Notes under the pieces: model-generated | What the model saw: the letters and a program-made list of their open reading frames with translations, nothing else | The model's database searches: none | What the model was told of the DNA's origin: nothing | Part shown: in pieces, positions 56,700-64,000 of the stretch | Numbering within the stretch: position 1 is the first letter of the stretch | Layout: every line of letters starts with the position of its first letter | Origin: Stieleria maiorica | Lineage (GTDB): Bacteria; Planctomycetota; Planctomycetia; Pirellulales; Pirellulaceae | Reading direction: 5' to 3' | Assembly (NCBI RefSeq): GCF_008035925.1 | Contig: NZ_CP036264.1 | Span: 1,337,409 to 1,401,408 of the forward strand | DNA length: 64,000 bases | Translations under genes and position numbers: made by a program

Positions 56700-57959
56700 T
56701 TACACCCGGCCGATGATCACGACGGAATTGATCCCCAGCATGCCGAAGGAATTGTTCAGGACGTAATCGACCTTACGGTGCTCCTGGGCTTCGTTGAGCA
56801 CCAGCCCTGGCAAACGGCAGTCTTCATCTAGCGTGTCGACGTTGATCGTCGGGTGGACGACCGAGTCGCGGAATGACGACAGGTTGCCGGCCAGTTCCAA
56901 CGCGCCGGCCGCTCCCATCGCGTGCCCGATGTAGCTTTTGGTGTTGTTGATCCGCACGTTGTCACAGCCTTCGAAAACGGTCCGCAGGGCGGAACATTCC
57001 TGGGCGTCTCCGCTGGACGTTCCGGTCGCGTGCGTGCTGACGATGTCGATCTGGTCGGGTTGCAGCCCGGCCCGCTTGAGCGCCATCTGCACGCACTCGG
57101 CCTGACGCTGGGGATTGGGCAAGACGAAATCGGTCGCGTCGGTGTTCATCGCGTACCCGACCAGTTCGCCGTAGATCTCCGCGCCGCGTTTTTTCGCATC
57201 GCTCAGTCGCTCCAGCGTGTACAGACAGCCGCCCTCGGCGACCACGATCCCGCTGCGATCGACGTCAAACGGACGCGACGCCTTGGCGGGATCCTCGTGG
57301 CTGGCCAAGGCGTTCTGGCTGTTGAAACTGGCGAAAATGCCGAAGGTGTGGATGCTCTCGCTGGTCCCCCCGGCGATGGCCAAGTCACATTCGCCCAGCC
57401 GCAGCATTTGTGCCCCCTGGATGATTCCGGCGTTCCCGGCGGCACAGGCAGCCCCGATGGTGTAGTGCGGCCCGGTGACTTTCAAGTTCAACGCGATTTC
57501 GCCGGCGGGGTTGTTCGCCACCGTGCGGGGATTGTGGTGGTGCGACCAACAGCTGGTGTCGTAATCGAACCCCTTGATCACGTAGATCTCGTTCTCGGTT
57601 TCGACATTGCCGTGTTCGGTCACACCGACGTAGATCCCGACGCGTGACTTGTCCGTGTTTTCCCAGTCGATCCCCGCATGTTTGATCGCCTCGTTGGCGG
57701 CGTAAACGCCGACGCTGCCGGCACGTGTCCCGCGGCGGAGATCTTTTTTGGTCTGGTACCTGCGGGTGTCGAAGTCACAGATGCCCGCCAAGGTCTTGCC
57801 GAAGTAGCGGATTTCATAGGGTTTCACACCGCTGCGTTTTTCCAACAGGGCTTCGCGAAACGCGTCCCAATCGTTTCCGTTGGGGGCGGTCAATCCGATT
57901 CCGGTGATGACGATGCGCTGGTCGTCGGGCAATTCAGAGGCGAGATTGGGGGCGATCAC
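56700..57959 (-). CDS. Beta-ketoacyl-ACP synthase (KAS II / FabF-like)
   Basis: 419 aa. The active cysteine is C172 in TIGAACAAGNAGI; histidines lie in STHATGT and SYIGHAMGAAGALELAGNL; the C-terminus NNSFGMLGINSVVIIGRV is typical. It condenses an acyl group with malonyl-ACP. The family is clear, but sub-type is not: VGVTEHGNVETENE and FASFNSQNALASHEDPAKAS differ from standard FabF, suggesting a specialised member. It is divergent from the terpene-cyclase-like gene, sharing about 135 bases of upstream DNA. Confidence 0.93.
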   Translation of the reverse strand: MIAPNLASELPDDQRIVITGIGLTAPNGNDWDAFREALLEKRSGVKPYEIRYFGKTLAGICDFDTRRYQTKKDLRRGTRAGSVGVYAANEAIKHAGIDWENTDKSRVGIYVGVTEHGNVETENEIYVIKGFDYDTSCWSHHHNPRTVANNPAGEIALNLKVTGPHYTIGAACAAGNAGIIQGAQMLRLGECDLAIAGGTSESIHTFGIFASFNSQNALASHEDPAKASRPFDVDRSGIVVAEGGCLYTLERLSDAKKRGAEIYGELVGYAMNTDATDFVLPNPQRQAECVQMALKRAGLQPDQIDIVSTHATGTSSGDAQECSALRTVFEGCDNVRINNTKSYIGHAMGAAGALELAGNLSSFRDSVVHPTINVDTLDEDCRLPGLVLNEAQEHRKVDYVLNNSFGMLGINSVVIIGRV

Positions 57960-58093
57960 TGTGCTGGCTGCCGGTGGGGTCAGACTGGTCGGTTAGGATT
58001 CAGGTGTCTAGAAATCACCTGTCCGCGAACGCCGAAGGGTACCAGTTACGAAATCGCCTATCAATGGTCGCCGGTCGCGTCGTCGCCGGCCGC

Positions 58094-60430
58094 ATGGCGG
58101 GCCACGTCCGGGATGTGGTCATTCCGATATATACTGCGTTGCCGCAGCGGACAGGTATCGTCGCCTGTCCCCTGACGCCGATCGCCCCAAAGATCGCTTC
58201 TGAGCCCGCCGACTCGAAATCGCTGTACTCCGTTTTGACCACGCTGTCTCCTTCCCCGGCCGGCATCGACGCCGTTCGACAAAAATGTCGGCAAACGCTG
58301 GACCGCGTTCGCGGCGAATTGCTGGCCGCCCGAAATGATGCCGGACACTGGAGCGGCCAACTGGCCGCCAGCGCGCTCAGCACCGCCACGGCCGTCAGCG
58401 CCTTTTCGGCGGTTCTGCTCAATGGTGATCCGGCCGAGCCTGAATCGCTGCGAGCAATGGTCCGCCAGGGGCTGAGCTACCTGGGAACCCAACAGAATCA
58501 CGACGGCGGATTCGGCGACACCGACCGCAGCCATTCCAACATCGCCACCAGTTACCTCGTTTTATCGGCGTCGACGCTGGCGGAAAGGATCGGCGAACCA
58601 CCGCTCGCTCCGACCGCCGTGCAGCAACTGAATCAGTACCTGGACCGGGCCGGCCGGCTAGACGGGCTGCGCAAGCGATACGGGACCGACAAAACGTTCG
58701 TCGTGCCGATCATGAACAACATGGCCATCGCCGGCCTGATCTCCTGGGACCAGGTCGCCGCCCTGCCATTCGAAGCGGCCGTCTTTCCGCAATCGATGTA
58801 TCGCTTTTTGCAGATGCCGGTGGTCAGCTATGCGATCCCCGCGCTGGTGGCGATCGGCCAAGCACGGCATTTCCTCGGTCGCCGCGCGATCGCCCCGCTC
58901 CGGCTGATCCGCTCGCTCTGCGTCAATCGAACCCTCGCGGTGCTGGAAAGGATGCAACCGGCCAGCGGCGGCTATCTCGAAGCGACCCCGTTGACCGCGT
59001 TCGTGGTGATGAGTCTGGCGGCGACCGGGCGATGCGATCTGCCGGTCGTGCGAAACGGTTTGCGGTTTCTAACCCAATCGATGCTCGACGGCGGACGCTG
59101 GCCGATCGATACCAATTTGGCCACGTGGGCGACGTCGTTATCCATTCACGCGTTGGTCTGTGATCCGGCGGACGCCGGCGATTGGTACAGCGAACAACTG
59201 GCCGACTGGCACCTGGGTTGCCAGCACCTGACGCGACATCCGTTTACCGGTGCCGAGCCGGGCGGCTGGGGCTGGACCGATTTAAGCGGGGCGGTCCCGG
59301 ACAGCGACGACACACCGGCCGCCATCCTGGCCCTCGGACTGATGCGTCCACACGCCGACGCAATTCGACAGACTCAAATGCACGACGCGATGATTCGCGG
59401 CGGCCGCTGGCTGATCCGGCTGCAAAACCGAAACGGCGGCTGGCCGACGTTCTGCCGCGGCTGGGGAAAGCTGCCCTTTGATCGCAGCAGCACCGACCTG
59501 ACCGCCCACGCGCTGCGGGCGCTTCGGGCCATCGCGAATGGACCGCTACCGTCGCAGCCGGATGAATTTCTCCGGTCCCAGGACGAACGAGCCGTTTCGC
59601 GCAAGCGTACGGGCCACGCCCTAGATCCGTCACGCCCGAGCCCGTGGGCTCGCGCCCAGCGGCTGATGCAATCGCCCGACCGATCGCGTGAAAGGGGATT
59701 GAGCGTGGTGGAGCTTGACCGCGCCAATCGCAGAGCGTTGCGATATTTGTCACGGCAGCAACAACCCGATGGGGCATGGATGCCGCTTTGGTTCGGCAAC
59801 CAAGACCGCGACGACGAATCCAACCCGATCTACGGAACGGCAAAAGTTCTGATCGCGGGCGGGACTGCCCCCCGCCAAGAAGCGGCGGCATGCGATTATC
59901 TGGTGCAGAACCAGAACGCCGACGGCGGTTGGGGCGGAGGAGCATCGGTCGCCGAAAAAATCCGCTCCCTGGTCGAATCCGACCCCGAATTCGCGTCGAT
60001 CGCCCCGCAAATCCCCGAGGGCTTGGAAAGTAGCGTGGAGGAAACGGGGCTCGCCGTCGAAGCGCTCGCGACGGTGATCCTGCGCCGCCGCGATGCCCCC
60101 CCTAACGTCGGTCCGCAATCTGAAAACGAGAACGGAAATTTGCGATCCGATCGCCTCGCAGGCGGGTTCACAAAGCAACGACCAGAATGTTCTTCCGCAG
60201 ACAGTGCCGCCGCTGTGAACGATGCCTTGGTGGCGGCTATACTACGCGGGGTCGAATTCTTGATGCACAGTGTCGAGGATCGGCGACATCAAGTGGCGTG
60301 GCCGATCGGATTCTATTTTGCCAAGCTCTGGTACCATGAACGCTTGTATCCGCTGATCTTCACCGCCGCCGCGCTGGGAAAAGTTCTCCGCGTGCTGGCC
60401 GAGAAACACGACCCGAATTGGCCTCGATGA
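58094..60430 (+). CDS. Squalene-hopene-cyclase-like class II terpene cyclase
   Basis: About 778 aa from ATG 58094; the start is uncertain (58064 and a TTG at 58235 are alternatives; family similarity begins near AGIDAVRQKCRQTL). The catalytic D-x-D-D is at about 403-406 (GAVPDSDDTPAAIL). QW-type repeats are seen as QNHDGGFGDTDRSHSN, QNRNGGWPTFCRGWGKLPFD, QQPDGAWMPLWFG and NADGGWGGG. It should protonate a polyprenyl substrate and form rings, acting at the membrane. Whether the substrate is squalene or another polyprene is unknown: no squalene synthase is seen. The stop overlaps the next gene (ATGA). Confidence 0.85.
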   Translation: MAGHVRDVVIPIYTALPQRTGIVACPLTPIAPKIASEPADSKSLYSVLTTLSPSPAGIDAVRQKCRQTLDRVRGELLAARNDAGHWSGQLAASALSTATAVSAFSAVLLNGDPAEPESLRAMVRQGLSYLGTQQNHDGGFGDTDRSHSNIATSYLVLSASTLAERIGEPPLAPTAVQQLNQYLDRAGRLDGLRKRYGTDKTFVVPIMNNMAIAGLISWDQVAALPFEAAVFPQSMYRFLQMPVVSYAIPALVAIGQARHFLGRRAIAPLRLIRSLCVNRTLAVLERMQPASGGYLEATPLTAFVVMSLAATGRCDLPVVRNGLRFLTQSMLDGGRWPIDTNLATWATSLSIHALVCDPADAGDWYSEQLADWHLGCQHLTRHPFTGAEPGGWGWTDLSGAVPDSDDTPAAILALGLMRPHADAIRQTQMHDAMIRGGRWLIRLQNRNGGWPTFCRGWGKLPFDRSSTDLTAHALRALRAIANGPLPSQPDEFLRSQDERAVSRKRTGHALDPSRPSPWARAQRLMQSPDRSRERGLSVVELDRANRRALRYLSRQQQPDGAWMPLWFGNQDRDDESNPIYGTAKVLIAGGTAPRQEAAACDYLVQNQNADGGWGGGASVAEKIRSLVESDPEFASIAPQIPEGLESSVEETGLAVEALATVILRRRDAPPNVGPQSENENGNLRSDRLAGGFTKQRPECSSADSAAAVNDALVAAILRGVEFLMHSVEDRRHQVAWPIGFYFAKLWYHERLYPLIFTAAALGKVLRVLAEKHDPNWPR

Positions 60431-62418
60431 CGATCGGTCCTCCGGTCCCAGGCTACAGTGAACCCACCTTAGATTCCCGCACCATTTCTCGCCCCGAGGT
60501 AATCGGTTTGTCGACCGGATACAGCCCCAGCGATGCCACTGCCAGCCAAACCGTCCCCCCATCGTCGTCGGATTCCGCGTCCTCAGACGCCGCCGCGGGA
60601 TCGCGCAGCCGACGTCGCAAGACGAGTCACCTGAAAGAGGTTCCTGAAACTCTGGAGCTGCGCGAAAGTCTTCGCGCCCGCTGTGAGCAGGTCGCCGATC
60701 GCTTGGACCGCAGCGTCCCGATGACCAAGGACGAATTGGAGCAAGTCGCTCGGCGGACGCTGGAAGAAGCCGACTTGCCCGAATCGCTGGTCGGCTGGGT
60801 GATGGTGATGATCAGCACCTCGTTCTGGCGCCACGCCCTGGAAGGGGTTCCCCCGGAGCGGCGTTTGTTCCTGTTGCCACACTGCCTGAAGCACGCCGAG
60901 GGATGCCCGGCGGAATACGACGAGTTCGGGATGAACTGCAAAGAATGCGGGGCATGCAGCATCGCCGACTTCCGCGGGCTGGCCGAAGAAATGGGCTACC
61001 GCGTGTTGGTCGCCGAAGGTTCACCCGTGGTGATGAAGATCATCGTCGGCGGGTACGTCGATGCGGTGATCGGCGTGGCTTGCTTGAACGTCTTGGAAAA
61101 GGCGATCGACAAAGTCCTACTGGCGGGGATTCCCTGCATGGCGGTCCCGCTGCTCAGTAGCGATTGTCGAAACACCAAAGTCGACGAAGCGTGGGTCGAC
61201 CAAATGATCCGCACGCCCTACCAGCCGGCCCAGCAGGAGACCCGCAGCTACGTTCACCTGATGCGCGCGGCAGGCGATTTATTCCTGCCCGAGACGCTCG
61301 AAGCGAACGCGCCGCGCCTGCGTGGCAAATCGGCGTTCGGCACCGGCGAGTTGACCGCCCAGACTGTCGCCGCGATGGATGCGGTCGAAGCCACCGAACA
61401 CATCGCGTACGACTTTCTCGCCCGCGGCGGCAAACACTCGCGACCGTTCATCACGCTGGCAGCCTACGACGCGATGACCGGCGGCGATTGCACCGGCAGC
61501 AACGCGGCCCGCGCGATCGCGGAACTGCCCCAATCGGTCCGCAGGGCCGCCCTGAGCATCGAGACCTTTCACAAAGCCAGTCTGGTCCACGACGACATCG
61601 AAGACGACGATTCCTTTCGCTATGGCCAACCCTCGCTGCACAAAGTGTTCGGCGTCCCGACGGCCATCAACGTCGGCGACTTCCTGGTCGGCATGGGCTA
61701 CCGCCTGATCAGCGACCGCAGTGCGATGGCCGATACCGGTGCGGCCGCCCAAATCGATGTCATGGATTGCCTGGCCGCCGCCCACATGCGACTCGGGGAA
61801 GGCCAGGGCGCCGAATTGTTGTGGCGCGACGGCACGGACCGTCGGTTGACGCCGCTGGATGCGTTAAAGATTTATGCGCTCAAGACTTCCCCGGCATTCG
61901 AGGCCGCTCTGTATAGCGGTGTCCGGCTGGGCTGTGGCGACGACGCCGATGGAAAGGCAAACGAGTACCGCGAGGCAATCCGCGCCTTCAGTCGTAACCT
62001 GGGCGTCGCCTTCCAGATCCTCAACGACCTGGGTGATTTCGCCGGCGATGACGACAACAAGCTCTCCGCCGGCGGCGACATCTTTGGCGGCAGACCGACG
62101 TTGCTGTGGGCGCTGGCGCTGGAGTCGCTCAACGAACACGACCGACACGAACTGCTGGGGCTGGCCGATGCCGATTGCATGCTCAGCGACAGCGAACGAT
62201 TGAGCGCCGTCCGGCGGCTGTACGAGAAAGCCGGCGTCTTTGACACCGCATTCCGGCTCGTCGACAAACATCAACAACGCGCCGAACAGGTCGCCGACAA
62301 ACTGGAACCCGACGCGCTGCGACGATTGCTGTACTTCCTGGTCGACACCGTGCTCGAACGCCCCGAGATCCACTCCCCCAAGGTCGTCTCGCTGGGTGTT
62401 GCCGCTGCCACGGTGTGA
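60427..62418 (+). CDS. DUF116 - polyprenyl synthetase fusion
   Basis: 663 aa. A polar Ser/Pro-rich tail (1-60) precedes a DUF116 domain (about 70-270) with the cysteine cluster CPAEYDEFGMNCKECGACSI and VGGYVDAVIGVACLNVLEKA. The C-terminal half (about 300-640) is a trans-polyprenyl diphosphate synthase: GGKHSRPF, first aspartate motif D389-D-I-E-D393 (LVHDDIEDDD) and second D534-L-G-D537 (ILNDLGDFAGDDDN). The enzyme should elongate isoprenyl diphosphates. DUF116 is metal-associated by its cysteines; its role is unknown. Coupled to the cyclase by ATGA at 60427. Confidence 0.9.
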   Translation: MTIGPPVPGYSEPTLDSRTISRPEVIGLSTGYSPSDATASQTVPPSSSDSASSDAAAGSRSRRRKTSHLKEVPETLELRESLRARCEQVADRLDRSVPMTKDELEQVARRTLEEADLPESLVGWVMVMISTSFWRHALEGVPPERRLFLLPHCLKHAEGCPAEYDEFGMNCKECGACSIADFRGLAEEMGYRVLVAEGSPVVMKIIVGGYVDAVIGVACLNVLEKAIDKVLLAGIPCMAVPLLSSDCRNTKVDEAWVDQMIRTPYQPAQQETRSYVHLMRAAGDLFLPETLEANAPRLRGKSAFGTGELTAQTVAAMDAVEATEHIAYDFLARGGKHSRPFITLAAYDAMTGGDCTGSNAARAIAELPQSVRRAALSIETFHKASLVHDDIEDDDSFRYGQPSLHKVFGVPTAINVGDFLVGMGYRLISDRSAMADTGAAAQIDVMDCLAAAHMRLGEGQGAELLWRDGTDRRLTPLDALKIYALKTSPAFEAALYSGVRLGCGDDADGKANEYREAIRAFSRNLGVAFQILNDLGDFAGDDDNKLSAGGDIFGGRPTLLWALALESLNEHDRHELLGLADADCMLSDSERLSAVRRLYEKAGVFDTAFRLVDKHQQRAEQVADKLEPDALRRLLYFLVDTVLERPEIHSPKVVSLGVAAATV

Positions 62419-62473
62419 TTCGGTCGACTCACGATCCATCACTTCATTCTTCTAACGTCCCCCGAGCGGATTC

Positions 62474-63040
62474 ATGGTTGCTGGGCTTTCCAAAGACGAC
62501 GCCGACGTAAAAATCGAAACGCTGTTGGCAGAGTTCTACGACCCCGAAACGGGGTTTGCCCAGTGGGGACAATGCAGTTCGACGCTTCGGATGCCCTCGC
62601 CCTATGACGAACTGCTCAATCATCATTCGCACATGACCGTGACCGTCGAGTCACATCATGGTGAAAAGGTCGACGTCGTCGTTCATCGAAATCACCGCCA
62701 TGCCGATGACCACGGCGATTGGTACGTCCGCGAGATCACCCTGAAGACCCAGACCAGCGGCAAGGTCGTGCAGTACGGAATCGTCCGACTGAACGTCTCC
62801 GCCCTCGCACCCGAAGTCTGGAAACGGATCGAATCGCAACAGACACCGCTTGGCCGTGTCTTGATCGAACACAACGTGCTGCGCGAAGTCCAACTCTGTG
62901 AGCTGTGGGAAATCCAGGCCGGACCGGCCCTGGCAAGCCTGCTGCACGCCGAACCGGGAGACACCGTTTACGGGCGAACCGCACTGATCTATTGCGACGG
63001 CGAACCCGCCATCGAACTGCTGGAAGTCGTCGCCAAGTAA
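62474..63040 (+). CDS. Chorismate-lyase-like protein (DUF98/UbiC fold)
   Basis: 188 aa. The C-terminal half, TPLGRVLIEHNVLREVQLCE and then GDTVYGRTALIYCDGEPAIE ending LLEVVAK, has the order and charge pattern of chorismate lyase-type proteins (a conserved Arg in LGR, a terminal Glu). UbiC converts chorismate to 4-hydroxybenzoate and pyruvate. The N-terminal 60 residues are less recognisable. It follows the DUF116-prenyl synthetase gene by 55 bases. The assignment is tentative; a UTRA-like ligand-binding role is an alternative. Confidence 0.6.
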   Translation: MVAGLSKDDADVKIETLLAEFYDPETGFAQWGQCSSTLRMPSPYDELLNHHSHMTVTVESHHGEKVDVVVHRNHRHADDHGDWYVREITLKTQTSGKVVQYGIVRLNVSALAPEVWKRIESQQTPLGRVLIEHNVLREVQLCELWEIQAGPALASLLHAEPGDTVYGRTALIYCDGEPAIELLEVVAK

Positions 63041-63065
63041 GCTCCCGTTCCTTCCGGCCAATCAG

Positions 63066-63812
63066 ATGCTCAATCCCCTTCGATCGCTCGTCCTGGTCTG
63101 CCTGTCCCTCGTCCTCGCCACCGCCTGCGCGGCCCAATCGATCGCGGACAACCAACGGTGGGCGATCGAGGCACGTCGGGCGCTCGACCAACTGGATTAC
63201 AAATCGGCAGCGAAGGCCGCCGATAAGATCGCCAAGTCACCGGCAACCGACGAGTTTCAACGCGTCGCCGCGGACACGCTGCTTCGCTGCGGCGAATCGA
63301 AACGCGCGATCGAGTTGTTCGAGCGTTATCTGACCCAACGCCCCAACGACCGACCCTATTTGTGGCAACTCGGGATCGCGTATTACTTTGCCGGAAGATT
63401 TAAAGACGGTGCCAAGTTGTTCGAAATCCATCGCGAAGTGAACCCCAACGATGTCGAGAATGCGGCCTGGCATTTCCTCTGCGTTGCCAAAGCCGAATCA
63501 CCGGAGAAAGCAAAACAGCTGCTGCTGCCGGCCCCCAACGATTCACGCGCCCCGATGGAAGAGGTCCTGCAGATGTTTCACTCGGGTGACGTCGAACCGG
63601 TCAAAGAACGCATGAACTCATTCACCTCCGGTTCGGCTGCGTCCCGGTCGGCCAACTTCTACGGCCACTTTTACTTGGGGCTGTATGCCGATGCGTTGGC
63701 AGACGAAGCGACCGCGAAGAAGCACCTGGACATCGCCGCCAAAGACGCACCACGAAACTACATGGGCGACATCGCCAAGGTCTACGCCGCCCACCTGAAA
63801 CCGAAGCTGTAG
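63066..63812 (+). CDS. Secreted TPR-like protein
   Basis: 248 aa. The signal peptide (1-23, LVLVCLSLVLATACAAQS) could be cut after AQS or processed as a lipoprotein at LATAC. Helical tetratricopeptide-like repeats follow: RRALDQLDYKSAAKAADKIA, ADTLLRCGESKRAIELFERY, YLWQLGIAYYFAGRFKDGAK, and near the end FYLGLYADALADEATAKKHL. TPR proteins mediate protein contacts, here probably in the periplasm. It follows the chorismate-lyase-like gene by 25 bases and may belong to that operon, though its function looks unrelated. Confidence 0.8.
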   Translation: MLNPLRSLVLVCLSLVLATACAAQSIADNQRWAIEARRALDQLDYKSAAKAADKIAKSPATDEFQRVAADTLLRCGESKRAIELFERYLTQRPNDRPYLWQLGIAYYFAGRFKDGAKLFEIHREVNPNDVENAAWHFLCVAKAESPEKAKQLLLPAPNDSRAPMEEVLQMFHSGDVEPVKERMNSFTSGSAASRSANFYGHFYLGLYADALADEATAKKHLDIAAKDAPRNYMGDIAKVYAAHLKPKL

Positions 63813-63891
63813 CCCACGTCGTGCATGACGACTTGGATGCCATTGCGCCGAGTAACTCAGCAAAGCCAAGACGTTCGGCGTCACCCTCGCG

Positions 63892-64000
63892 CTAAACCTG
63901 ATCCGGTTTGGCAGTCGCCTTCATGATCGTGAAGAATGAAAACGGATTGGGCTTGTAGCGTTGGTCGATGCGAATCGGCAACTCACGCAACACTTCCTCG
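63892..64000 (-). CDS. C-terminus of a gene running out of the window
   Basis: 36 codons on the minus strand to a TAG at 63892. The readable end is EEVLRELPIRIDQRYKPNPF and SFFTIMKATAKPDQV. The pattern is protein-like, with the same codon bias as its neighbours, but too short to name a family. It is convergent with the TPR-like gene. Confidence 0.6.
   Translation of the reverse strand, partial: EEVLRELPIRIDQRYKPNPFSFFTIMKATAKPDQV

Overview
The window looks like chromosomal DNA from a GC-rich planctomycete, most likely a Pirellulaceae (Rhodopirellula-like) member. The evidence is family content: a DUF1592-type cytochrome protein behind an ECF sigma/FecR pair, a tetrahydromethanopterin-type gene (beta-RFAP synthase with DUF447), a CPXCG protein, very large secreted proteins of unknown function, and intergenic palindromic repeats. 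No rRNA, tRNA, CRISPR array or transposase was seen. Taxonomy is inferred, not tested.

Layout. 1-4269 (minus): ECF sigma factor, FecR/LamG-like anti-sigma regulator, a truncated PSCyt1-type remnant, and a DUF1592 cytochrome protein cut by the left edge. 4533-6127 (minus): a SelA-like protein lacking the PLP lysine, and a CPXCG zinc protein. 6389-8667 (plus): four-EF-hand secreted protein, 2-Cys peroxiredoxin, hypothetical. 9029-20166 (plus): two giant translationally coupled membrane-anchored proteins (about 1193 and 2519 aa), which appear to contain three versions of one module. 20544-31288: small secreted protein, WaaA, SecA, RpiB-AroC, a zinc-ribbon membrane protein, PyrK-like protein. 31667-37257: large secreted esterase, a pabA-DUF447-mptG operon, class II aldolase. 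37699-41322 (minus): pseudouridine synthase, DUF58, YugP-type protease. 42038-44040: groES-groEL. 44274-51092 (minus): rhomboid, EboD-type cyclase, esterase, cysS-ruvC-ruvA. 51774-54413: ppdK.

The right end (54611-63040) is a divergent lipid-type locus. On the minus strand are a beta-ketoacyl-ACP synthase, a dedicated ACP and a CrtI-like FAD oxidoreductase. On the plus strand are a squalene-hopene-cyclase-like class II terpene cyclase with a DSDD motif, a DUF116-polyprenyl synthetase fusion coupled by an ATGA overlap, and a chorismate-lyase-like protein. This set could form a mixed isoprenoid/fatty-acyl/aromatic pathway. With the giant-protein pair it is the best candidate for an undescribed system here.

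The gaps between genes hold at least four families of long hairpin-forming repeats, present in two or three copies each, and two tandem blocks of a GTTCCCAGG palindrome. One family shows paired base changes in both arms. Several longer spurious reading frames in these gaps are only translations of the repeats.
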